Shown here: piece after piece, positions 9,047 through 16,591 of the stretch
Numbering within the stretch: the stretch's first letter is position 1
Layout: each line of letters begins with the position of its first letter
Assembly: GCA_017535325.1 (NCBI GenBank)
Contig: JAFXUC010000138.1
Coordinates: forward strand, 1 to 57,505
Source of the DNA: Bacteroidales bacterium
Lineage (GTDB): Bacteria > Bacteroidota > Bacteroidia > Bacteroidales > UBA3824
Length of the DNA stretch: 57,505 nucleotides
Reading direction: 5' to 3'
Notes under the pieces: model-generated
What the model saw: the letters and a program-made list of their open reading frames with translations, nothing else
Database searches by the model: none
Told to the model about the DNA's origin: nothing
Program-made: the position numbers and the translations under genes

Positions 9047-10948
9047 TTACATTTTTATCATTTCTTTGACCGCTTTTGCGATTGCCTTGCGGTCGTAACC
9101 GCATAATTCGTACAAGTCTTGTTGTGAACCGTGCTCAATAAACCTGTCAGGAATGCCAAGACGTTTTATCTTTGCAGTATAAAATTTGTCGGCGGCATAC
9201 TCCGCAACCGCCGAGCCGAACCCGCCTTGAAGCGCGCCGTCTTCAACGGTTATGATTTTTGAAAATTTTTTGAATACGCAGTCCAACAATTCGGAGTCCA
9301 AAGGCTTTACAAAACGCATATCGTAATGCGCGGGAAAAATGTTTTCCTCTTTCAACATTTCCAACGCGCAAAGCACCTCGTAACCCGCCGTCCCAATAGA
9401 AACAACAGCCACGTCCTCGCCCTCCGTCAAAAGCCGCCCCCTGCCTATTTCCAACTCCTGAAAAGCGTTTTGCCAGTCAGGATTATGACCGTATCCTCTC
9501 GGATAACGTATTGAAAAAGGCCGCTTTGACAGCATTGCCGTATACATAAGGTTGCGCAAATCCGCCTCGTCAAAAGGCGCGGAAACCACCAAATTCGGAA
9601 TATGCCTTAAATACGAAATGTCAAACGCGCCCTGATGCGTTGCACCGTCAGCACCGACTAAACCCGCACGGTCAAGACACAAAATAACCGGCAGCCTCGG
9701 CAGACAAACATCGTGAATTATCTGGTCATACGACCTTTGCATAAAAGTCGAGTAAATATTACAAAACGGTATCAGACCCTGAGCCGCCATTCCCGCTGAA
9801 AAAGTTACGGCGTGTTCTTCGGCGATTCCGACGTCAAACACCCTGTCGGGAAATTTCTGCGCCATTATGTTCATCGAACAGCCTGAGGGCATAGCGGGCG
9901 TAACGCCGACGATATGCGGATTTTTTTCCGCAAGTTCGGTAAGCGTTTTGCCGAAGACGGTTTGAAATTTTTCGCCGGAAACTTTTTTGTTGCCTTCCTT
10001 TTCGATGACTTCGCCGGTCTCGATGTTGAAAGCCGAACTCGTGGCGTGCCATGCGGTCTGGTTTTCTTCCGCAAACTTGTAACCTTTGCCTTTTTTGGTG
10101 ATAACGTGCAGAAGTTTGGGACCTTTGATGTTTTTCATTTCTGACAAAAGTTCCGAGAGATGCACAACATCATGTCCGTCAACAGGTCCGAAATATCTGA
10201 AACCGAAACCCGAAAACAGGTTGGAGCGTTTCATCACCACGTATTTTATGCCTTTTTCGACCTTCACCAAAAAATCGCGCGTTGACGGCACAAGCCGGTT
10301 GAATTTTCCGAGAATGTTCCAAACGTCGTTTCTTACGCGGTTGTAGGTTTTGGAAGTTGTTATGTCCAAAAGATAATCGTTGAGCGCGCCTTGATTCGGG
10401 TCTATGGCGATATGGTTGTCGTTAAGTATGACAAGCAGATTTGACTTTTGGATTCCTGCGTTGTTAAGAGCCTCATACGCCATGCCGCCCGTCATCGCGC
10501 CGTCGCCGATAACAGAAATTATGTGCCTGTCCTCCTGCTTCAAAATTTTGGAGGCAACCGCCAAGCCGAGCGCGGAACTGATTGAAGTAGAGGCGTGTCC
10601 GACCGTAAAAGCGTCGTATGGACTTTCGTCCCTGTTAGGAAAAGGACTAAGACCGTGAAACGTTCTCAAAGTGTCGAACATCTGTTTCCGCCCTGTCAAA
10701 ATCTTATGAATATACGCCTGATGTCCCACGTCGAAAACAATTTCATCGTAGGGCGCATTGTAGACATAATGCAACGCCACCGTAAGTTCCACAACTCCCA
10801 AAGCGGCGGCAAAATGTCCCGGATGCCGACTGATTACCTCAATCACAAACCTTCTCAACTCTGCACAAAGTTCAACCAACTGGTCTTTCGTAAGTTTTTT
10901 AAGGTCAGAGGGATAATCAATTTTGTCTAAAAGCGGATAACTGTTCAC
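9047..10948 (-). CDS. dxs: 1-deoxy-D-xylulose-5-phosphate synthase
   Basis: Condenses pyruvate and glyceraldehyde 3-phosphate in a thiamine diphosphate-dependent reaction, the first step of the MEP isoprenoid route. It is 633 residues, the standard length. The thiamine-binding motif GDGAMTGG lies at about 148-155, with the downstream LNDNHIAID. The catalytic glutamate is in GIAEEHAV near 375-381. The DRAGLVGADGATHQG segment and a C-terminal transketolase domain complete the fold. The start is GTG at 10948; no in-frame ATG gives a better N-terminus, and a -7 element lies 30 bases upstream. It is a single gene flanked by an unrelated membrane protein and a GH43 gene. Confidence 0.97.
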   Translation of the reverse strand: MNSYPLLDKIDYPSDLKKLTKDQLVELCAELRRFVIEVISRHPGHFAAALGVVELTVALHYVYNAPYDEIVFDVGHQAYIHKILTGRKQMFDTLRTFHGLSPFPNRDESPYDAFTVGHASTSISSALGLAVASKILKQEDRHIISVIGDGAMTGGMAYEALNNAGIQKSNLLVILNDNHIAIDPNQGALNDYLLDITTSKTYNRVRNDVWNILGKFNRLVPSTRDFLVKVEKGIKYVVMKRSNLFSGFGFRYFGPVDGHDVVHLSELLSEMKNIKGPKLLHVITKKGKGYKFAEENQTAWHATSSAFNIETGEVIEKEGNKKVSGEKFQTVFGKTLTELAEKNPHIVGVTPAMPSGCSMNIMAQKFPDRVFDVGIAEEHAVTFSAGMAAQGLIPFCNIYSTFMQRSYDQIIHDVCLPRLPVILCLDRAGLVGADGATHQGAFDISYLRHIPNLVVSAPFDEADLRNLMYTAMLSKRPFSIRYPRGYGHNPDWQNAFQELEIGRGRLLTEGEDVAVVSIGTAGYEVLCALEMLKEENIFPAHYDMRFVKPLDSELLDCVFKKFSKIITVEDGALQGGFGSAVAEYAADKFYTAKIKRLGIPDRFIEHGSQQDLYELCGYDRKAIAKAVKEMIKM

Positions 10949-10978
10949 TGCTGTTTACACGGTTTTAAAAAAATCCTG

Positions 10979-10986
10979 CAAATATA
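10979..10986 (-). promoter_or_regulatory. Promoter -7 element for dxs
   Basis: The reverse strand reads TATATTTG, an exact TAnnTTTG match, 30 bases upstream of the GTG start. A -33 element is not obvious. Confidence 0.5.
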
Positions 10987-11059
10987 TAAAGTTAGTTTGA
11001 ATAAAAAGCACTAATTTTACAAAATAAACAGAATTTAATATTTTTTTAGGCGGAGACTT

Positions 11060-11326
11060 TTACAAATATTTTATGAGCGCAAAAATCACAACAGCCAAAC
11101 CCACAAAACCTGAAATTTTGTTTTTGGTCAACGCAATCTGCACGCCCGAAAGTAAAGTACCCGACAACCATACAGGCCAAAAATATTTGCTGAGCAACAT
11201 ACCATGCATCGGCACATAACTGATTATTAACGAGACTATTACGCACCAATTTCCAATAATTGTTACAATTTCGGCGGGAATTTTGTGCAGATTCTTTAAT
11301 TTTTTTTCTTGTTTTACTTCTTCCAT
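11060..11326 (-). CDS. Small integral membrane protein, unknown function
   Basis: An 88-residue protein starting at the ATG at 11326; a longer in-frame ATG at 11470 would overlap the divergent radical SAM gene and has a poor leader. A charged N-terminus, MEEVKQEKKLKNLHKIPAE, is followed by three hydrophobic segments at about 19-37, 46-62 and 70-88, so it should sit in the inner membrane with little soluble mass. I do not recognise a named family. It is divergent from the radical SAM gene and upstream of dxs, with about 110 bp between. Confidence 0.7.
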   Translation of the reverse strand: MEEVKQEKKLKNLHKIPAEIVTIIGNWCVIVSLIISYVPMHGMLLSKYFWPVWLSGTLLSGVQIALTKNKISGFVGLAVVIFALIKYL

Positions 11327-11429
11327 TTTTTTTCGTTTAATTATTGTGTAAAGGTAATTAATTTCAAAGAGATTTTGAAATTTTTCAGAGAATTTATTGT
11401 GGAATAAATTTTGAGAGAAAAATAATATT

Positions 11430-12410
11430 ATGATTGAATTTTGGCTGATAGTAAAAAAAATCACTTTCAAAAAGATAACAAACTTTTTTGCCCGCAGTTT
11501 TTACATTTTTTGGACACGCTGTGTCAAAAAGGTGAAAATCAATGCGATGCCATGGTCGTATTCCATTGAGCCGACCAACTGCTGTAACCTCAAATGCAGG
11601 GAATGTGCCTCCGGTTTAGGGCTTTTGAAACGCCGCAAAGGAAACATTTCGCTCGAAAATTTCAAAAAAGCCGCCGACGAAATCGCGCCTTACGCGCTGA
11701 ATTGTTTTCTGTATTTTCAAGGCGAGCCGTTTTTGAACAAGGATTTTTTTGAAATGGTAACATACGCCCATTCAAAAAAGATTTTTCTTGCGACCTCCAC
11801 AAACGGACATTTTATCACGGCTGAAACGGCTGAAAAAACCGTGCTTTCGGGTCTTGACAAAATCATCGTCTCACTTGACGGCTTTAATCAGGAGAGTTAC
11901 GAGGCTTACAGGAAAAACGGTGATTTTCAGAAAGTTATTGACGCAATAAAACATTTGTCAGAGGCAAAAAAGAAACTCTGCAAAAAAAATCCCGTCATAG
12001 AAGTCCAGACAATTGTCAACAAAATCAACGAAAACCGTTTGCAGGAAATCAAGGCTATGGCTCTGAAAGCCGGTGCTGACAAGTTTTATTTGAAAACCAT
12101 GCAAATAGAAAACGCGGAAGATTTTTCAATTTTCAAGACTTCGATAGAAAAATATTCGAGATACGACAAAAACAACAGACTAAAACACCAAGTCGGCTTT
12201 TGCGCAAGGATTTTGAATTCTGCGGTTATAACTATTGATTTGGACGTAGTGCCGTGCTGTTATGACAAAGATGCGGCTTTCAGCCTCGGCAAAATTTCCC
12301 AAAACAACTTGAAAGAAATCCTGCACTCGCAAAAAGCCGCATCTTTTTATCAACAGATTGAATTTCAGCGCGATAACAGACCGCAGATGTGTAAAAACTG
12401 CGGAGGATAA
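11430..12410 (+). CDS. Radical SAM protein with SPASM-like C-terminal cysteines
   Basis: A 326-residue radical S-adenosylmethionine enzyme. After a basic, partly hydrophobic leader of about 40 residues comes MPWSYSIEPT, then CNLKCREC, the Cx3Cx2C motif (Cys52, 56, 59) that binds the 4Fe-4S cluster. The barrel follows, with CFLYFQGEPFLNKDF and an STNGHF strand. C-terminal cysteines near 257, 274-275 and the final CKNCGG near 320 suggest an auxiliary SPASM-type cluster. Bacteroidetes have a common family with exactly this N-terminal EPT-CNL pattern, annotated only as radical SAM/SPASM. No peptide substrate gene is visible next to it, so the substrate is unknown. It converges with the TIR gene downstream. 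Confidence 0.9.
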   Translation: MIEFWLIVKKITFKKITNFFARSFYIFWTRCVKKVKINAMPWSYSIEPTNCCNLKCRECASGLGLLKRRKGNISLENFKKAADEIAPYALNCFLYFQGEPFLNKDFFEMVTYAHSKKIFLATSTNGHFITAETAEKTVLSGLDKIIVSLDGFNQESYEAYRKNGDFQKVIDAIKHLSEAKKKLCKKNPVIEVQTIVNKINENRLQEIKAMALKAGADKFYLKTMQIENAEDFSIFKTSIEKYSRYDKNNRLKHQVGFCARILNSAVITIDLDVVPCCYDKDAAFSLGKISQNNLKEILHSQKAASFYQQIEFQRDNRPQMCKNCGG

Positions 12411-12449
12411 CACAACAATTTTATTTGTTGCAGATGCAACTAAAAAACG

Positions 12450-13400
12450 TCATTTAAACTTCTCAAATAACTCAGTTATTAAATATGCAACGAAATCAGA
12501 AATGTTTTCATAACCTTTAACTTCTTTACCGTAATACACAAATCCAAAACACAACAATACGATCAATATGAATCTTAAAAACCTCCGTTTTTTAGGACGC
12601 TGATATTTCACATACACAGGAGATTGCTGCGCAGATCTAACCACAAATTGAGGTTCTACTTTTACCTTAATTTTAGGTTCAACATTCTTGTCATTTCGCG
12701 GCAGAGGATTATTTTTCGTCTTTTGCGCCGGTTCGGAAGTTACTCGTTGCATAGGCTGAGGTGTAACCTTAGGTTTGGGTATTAACTTCGGAGGTTCAGG
12801 CGTATTTTTATAATACCTGATTATATCGTTTGTAAAATTATCATAATCAATGCTTTGAGCGTTAGAATAATTAATTGAACTGAAAAACGAATATAGTTTT
12901 CTTATGTCTTCCATATAAAAACCGTTTTGCAAAGCAGCCCTTTCGGTTTCAGAATGTTCGCGCAGACGGTGATACTCTATATCTTTGTAATCCTGCTCCT
13001 CATTACCCCAATAACGCTCCAACTCCATAATATAATTCACGTCAGAAAGATTAAAATCGCCGCTTTTAATGCACATGAGCCGCTTTTCGGGGTATTGTTC
13101 CAAAGCGCGTTTTATCTGCACAAATTCGTACATACAGTGCATTGAACGGAAATATTTATCTGAAAAGACAATTACCACGACTTCACTTTTCCAGCCGATT
13201 TCCTCCTCAAATTTTGAGATTTTATCGCCGGTGCCGATGTCGCGTTTATCAAGGCGGTATTCAATGTTTTTTTCGTGAAATGCTTCCAATAATTTGTCCA
13301 TACAGTCGGAAATGTGTTCCCATTCTGGCTTTTTTTGACTGTTGCGTGCATACGAAAAATACACGGGACGTCCCGCATTAATACAATTTTTATCTTCCAT
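12450..13400 (-). CDS. TIR-domain protein with C-terminal membrane anchor
   Basis: A 316-residue protein. Residues 10-165 form a TIR domain: the opening strand RPVYFSYARN, the loop region RLDKRDIGTGDK, and DKYFRSMHCMYEFV, where Glu92 is the candidate NAD-cleaving glutamate of enzymatic TIR domains. A helical region to about residue 200 is followed by a Pro/Lys/Gln-rich basic linker to about 270. A single membrane span then lies at about 276-291 and a 25-residue C-terminal tail follows. The basic flank KKRR before the span puts the TIR domain in the cytoplasm. It lies 24 bp after the ATPase-nuclease gene on the same strand and is probably co-transcribed with it. It is a close paralogue of the TIR protein at 15163-16467. 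NADase activity is inferred, not shown. Confidence 0.85.
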   Translation of the reverse strand: MEDKNCINAGRPVYFSYARNSQKKPEWEHISDCMDKLLEAFHEKNIEYRLDKRDIGTGDKISKFEEEIGWKSEVVVIVFSDKYFRSMHCMYEFVQIKRALEQYPEKRLMCIKSGDFNLSDVNYIMELERYWGNEEQDYKDIEYHRLREHSETERAALQNGFYMEDIRKLYSFFSSINYSNAQSIDYDNFTNDIIRYYKNTPEPPKLIPKPKVTPQPMQRVTSEPAQKTKNNPLPRNDKNVEPKIKVKVEPQFVVRSAQQSPVYVKYQRPKKRRFLRFILIVLLCFGFVYYGKEVKGYENISDFVAYLITELFEKFK

Positions 13401-13424
13401 GATGTGTTTATAATTTTTGCAATT

Positions 13425-15080
13425 TTATTTTACTTCTTCAATAATCCAATCTGTTAAATTTTTCTCTTTGCTTGAAAAATTTGCACCGATTTTGAAAATT
13501 CTTCTGCCGTCCATTTGATAACGTCCGGCATAATTTTTCAAGTTGATTTGATTGATAGCGGTCTTAGCATCTTGGTCAACCTTAAACTCAAAAATATACG
13601 CGAAATCCTTATTTATAAGAATAACGTCAGCGCGACCTTTTGAAAAATGCGGTTCAGAAATAATGTTATATCCTAAAATGCTGAACACTAAGAAAATAAC
13701 ATTCTGAAAATCACGTTCTATCAGCGTAACATTTTTGTCGTTAGCATACGGCAAAGTTTCAAAAAGGGCTTGAAAACGCCTCAAAACATCTTCCACATTT
13801 CCTTTAATAAAATCGCGGGAAAATGCCAAATAATCAAAGCCGCTTTGAATATCAGAATGATAAAATTCATCAATAAGATTAGTTAAAAAACTGATTTTTA
13901 CCTCATTATTTGGAAAGCCGAGAGTGTATTCCGCAATTTCATCGTCGCCGTCAATAGACTTAATTGTCAGATAGCCGCTGTAATACAAAAGCGGAATCAA
14001 CTCCGAAAAATCACTATCTTTATAATTTGCCAAACGGTTTTTATCATATTTTACATCGCCGTCAAGAAGACGGTAATCATACGAAGTACTGCGAATCCTT
14101 TGCATAAGGAAAGTAGGCGTTCCCGTTTGATACCAATAATTCTGTAAATCCTTGTTTTGTAACGCATTAAAAAGGCTCACAGGATTAAAAACCTTAGTAC
14201 CATCTTCATGGAAAAGATAACAGTCGTACCATCTTTTAAGCAATGCGACCATTTCGTCAAAAGTGATTTTTCTCTTGTCGGCAAAAGCCTGAATTTCCGG
14301 CGAAAAATAATCCGTCAATTCCTTGTGCGTGATTCCGCAAAGAGCGGAAAAAGATGCATCAAGCGAGATGTCCTTAGGTTGGTTGTTGCCGCTGAAAACG
14401 GTGGTCTTTGCAAACTTCGTTACGCCGGTCAAGAACACAAATCTCAGATACCTGTCAGACGACTTCAACACGGAAAAAAAGCCTCGGTAAATACCCTTGT
14501 CGGTTTCCAAATTTACGCTGTTAATCAGCGGATTGTCGTATTCATCAACAAGCATAACGGTTTGAAGCCCTGATTTTTCATAAACAGCCTCCAAATCATA
14601 TTCCAAACGAAGTGAAAGTTTTTTACCTTCTTTCAGATATACTGACTCTCCGTCCTCCATTTGATTGTCAATTTTTGTTTGGATAAGGCTTTCGTCGAAT
14701 TGAATACCGTTTTTGTCTTCAAATTTTTTCAAGGTAATTCTAATTTTGTCAATCAGCATTGACGAACCTGCGGCATAAACACCGCTGACAAAATCAAAAT
14801 ACAAAACCGGATATTTAATCCAATCTTTTTCATAATTGTAAATTTTCAAGCCCTCAAACAACTCTTTTTTACCCTCAAAGTACGCGCGTAAAGTATTGCA
14901 AAACAGACTTTTACCAAATCTACGCGGACGGGCGAGGAAATACGATTTTGTTTTTGACTTTACAAGCCTGTATACATAGTCCGTTTTATCCACATATACG
15001 GCATCAATATTTCTCAGGTCTTCAAAACTCTGAATCCCCAACGGGAAACGGTCAAGTACCGGCGGTTCTATCTGTTCCAT
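13425..15080 (-). CDS. AAA-ATPase-like protein with C-terminal PD-(D/E)XK nuclease-like domain
   Basis: A 551-residue protein of the type built from Pfam AAA-ATPase_like (PF09820) and PDDEXK_9 (PF08011), very common in Bacteroidetes. The N-terminus has PLGIQSFEDLRN and VDKTDYVYRLV. A Walker A variant RPRRFGKS lies at 51-58 and Walker B VMLVDEYD at 175-182. The nuclease-like core near the C-terminus reads GRADVIL with Asp485, then FEFK with Glu498 and Lys500, so the three catalytic residues are kept. The biological role of this family is not established; defence or mobile-element functions have been suggested. A complete promoter (TTTG-N20-TATTTTTG) lies just upstream. The downstream TIR gene follows after 24 bp, which suggests a functional pair. 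Confidence 0.9.
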   Translation of the reverse strand: MEQIEPPVLDRFPLGIQSFEDLRNIDAVYVDKTDYVYRLVKSKTKSYFLARPRRFGKSLFCNTLRAYFEGKKELFEGLKIYNYEKDWIKYPVLYFDFVSGVYAAGSSMLIDKIRITLKKFEDKNGIQFDESLIQTKIDNQMEDGESVYLKEGKKLSLRLEYDLEAVYEKSGLQTVMLVDEYDNPLINSVNLETDKGIYRGFFSVLKSSDRYLRFVFLTGVTKFAKTTVFSGNNQPKDISLDASFSALCGITHKELTDYFSPEIQAFADKRKITFDEMVALLKRWYDCYLFHEDGTKVFNPVSLFNALQNKDLQNYWYQTGTPTFLMQRIRSTSYDYRLLDGDVKYDKNRLANYKDSDFSELIPLLYYSGYLTIKSIDGDDEIAEYTLGFPNNEVKISFLTNLIDEFYHSDIQSGFDYLAFSRDFIKGNVEDVLRRFQALFETLPYANDKNVTLIERDFQNVIFLVFSILGYNIISEPHFSKGRADVILINKDFAYIFEFKVDQDAKTAINQINLKNYAGRYQMDGRRIFKIGANFSSKEKNLTDWIIEEVK

Positions 15081-15097
15081 GATATTTTATTTTTTTG

Positions 15098-15129
15098 CAA
15101 AAATAATATTGATTTGGGATATTTGCAAA
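15098..15129 (-). promoter_or_regulatory. Promoter of the ATPase-nuclease / TIR pair
   Basis: On the reverse strand TTTG (15129-15126), a 20-base spacer, then TATTTTTG (15105-15098), an exact Bacteroidetes promoter, 17 bases upstream of the start codon. Confidence 0.72.
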
Positions 15130-15162
15130 AAAAATATCGCTTCCTATTTTTGGGAAAGGTAA

Positions 15163-16467
15163 TTATTTACGCCGCACAGGGCGAACCGAGAGTCTGGAGA
15201 TGCAGAGCATACTCGTAACTTCGGGTTTATGACTATAGATGAAGAGAAACATTCCGAAGTCCGAACCGCGCGTGCTGGGCGACGATGACCAATATAAACC
15301 GTCGACTTTGAAGTTGGAGTCGCGCATACCGCATTTTGGGAGAAAAATTGAATTACCATTCGGACCTCGAAACACAATGCCACTCTTGTCATTTTTGATA
15401 TCCTCAAAACAATGACATTTGTCAATCAATTCTTGAAACTGCGATTCGGTGGGTACGCAATAGTTGTTGCCCCATTCTCCCTGTGCAAAGTAGTCCCCGC
15501 ATTCTTCAGGGGCATTTGCGCCGATATTGCAGGTAGCCCAAAGCGTGCCGGACGGAAGCCCAAGGTCAACGTATTGGTCGGACGGATTATATTCTGTATC
15601 GTCAGATTCCGCTGTTGTGTCGCTGCCACTATTTCCGAAAATCGAAAGTCCCCAAATCAAAAATCCTATAAGCAATGCGATTACTAATCCCGGCTGTTTT
15701 TTAGTTTCTTCTACCATCACGTAAAAAACAGATTGCTGAGGTGCTTCAATTTCAATGGTAGGTGTTACTGTTACTTCTACTTCCTGCGGTGTGGTTTCCG
15801 TCTCTTCTTGTTTAGGTTCGGGAATTTCTTCTTGTTCAGGCTTTGGAGTTAATTCCGGTTTTTCAGGCGTATTTTCGTAATACTTAATTATATCATTCGT
15901 AAAATTTTCATAATCAATACTTTGAGCATTAGAATAGTTAATAGAACTGAAAAACGAATATAATTCTCTTACGTCATTAAGATAAAAACCGTTTTGCCAA
16001 GCCGCTTTTTCCGTTCCTGAATGTTCGCGGAGACGGTGAAATTCTATCTGTTTATATTCCTGCTCCAAATTTCCCCAATAACGTTCCAACTCACGGATAT
16101 AATTCACGTCAGAAAGGTTGAAATCGCCGCTTTTTATGCACATTAAACGCTTTTCGGGATATTTTTCCAAAGCATTTTTTATCTGCACAAACTCGTACAT
16201 ACAGTGCATTGAGCGGAAATATTTATCTGAAAAGACAATTACGACTACTTCGCTATTCCAGCCAATTTCGTTTTCAAAATCAGAAATTTTGTCGCCGGTG
16301 CCGATGTCGCGTTTGTCAAGACGGTATTCAATGTTTTTTTCGTTGAATGTCTCCAACAACTTATCCATACAATCGGAAATGTGTTCCCATTCGGGCTTTT
16401 TTTGACTGTTGCGGGCGTATGAAAAATACACGGGACGCTCCGCATTAATATATTTTTTCTCTTCCAT
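15163..16467 (-). CDS. Transmembrane TIR protein with C-terminal FISUMP domain
   Basis: A 434-residue protein in three parts. Residues 1-200 are a TIR domain nearly the same as in the paralogue at 12450-13400, with Glu92 in CMYEFVQIK kept. A Pro/Glu-rich acidic linker spans about 200-250. After KKQPG a single membrane span lies at about 260-278. The rest, about 299-432, is a Fibrobacter succinogenes major paralogous (FISUMP, TIGR02145-like) domain, shown by YVDLGLPSGTLWATCNIGAN, GDYFAQGE, PTESQFQELIDKC, GPNGNSIFLPKCG and the closing YWSSS and SVRPVR segments. The positive charges before the span place TIR inside and FISUMP outside the cytoplasm. This is the layout of a sensor receptor. It has its own strong promoter. 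Confidence 0.88.
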   Translation of the reverse strand: MEEKKYINAERPVYFSYARNSQKKPEWEHISDCMDKLLETFNEKNIEYRLDKRDIGTGDKISDFENEIGWNSEVVVIVFSDKYFRSMHCMYEFVQIKNALEKYPEKRLMCIKSGDFNLSDVNYIRELERYWGNLEQEYKQIEFHRLREHSGTEKAAWQNGFYLNDVRELYSFFSSINYSNAQSIDYENFTNDIIKYYENTPEKPELTPKPEQEEIPEPKQEETETTPQEVEVTVTPTIEIEAPQQSVFYVMVEETKKQPGLVIALLIGFLIWGLSIFGNSGSDTTAESDDTEYNPSDQYVDLGLPSGTLWATCNIGANAPEECGDYFAQGEWGNNYCVPTESQFQELIDKCHCFEDIKNDKSGIVFRGPNGNSIFLPKCGMRDSNFKVDGLYWSSSPSTRGSDFGMFLFIYSHKPEVTSMLCISRLSVRPVRRK

Positions 16468-16493
16468 GAAAGTTTTTTAGTTATTTCAATGTG

Positions 16494-16524
16494 CAAAAAT
16501 AACATATTTCTTAAAAAATGCAAA
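16494..16524 (-). promoter_or_regulatory. Promoter of the TIR-FISUMP gene
   Basis: Reverse strand TTTG (16524-16521), 19-base spacer, TATTTTTG (16501-16494). A second TATTTTTG occurs on the same strand at 16528-16521, overlapping the -33 element. Confidence 0.72.
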
Positions 16525-16562
16525 AATAAGTTTAATTTTTTTTACGTCGCAGAAAAATACGG

Positions 16563-16570
16563 TATTTTTG
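16563..16570 (+). promoter_or_regulatory. Promoter -7 element for the second ATPase-nuclease gene
   Basis: TATTTTTG, an exact TAnnTTTG, 21 bases before the ATG at 16592. It overlaps the alternative in-frame ATG at 16568, which therefore cannot be the start. No clear -33 element. Confidence 0.55.
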
Positions 16571-16591
16571 TTTTGGAAAAAAGAGAATTGT

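Noticed and set aside
12413..12430. Terminator between the radical SAM and TIR genes
   Set aside because: The CAACAA/TTGTTG stem is only 6 bp, AT-rich, and lacks a T run on either strand.
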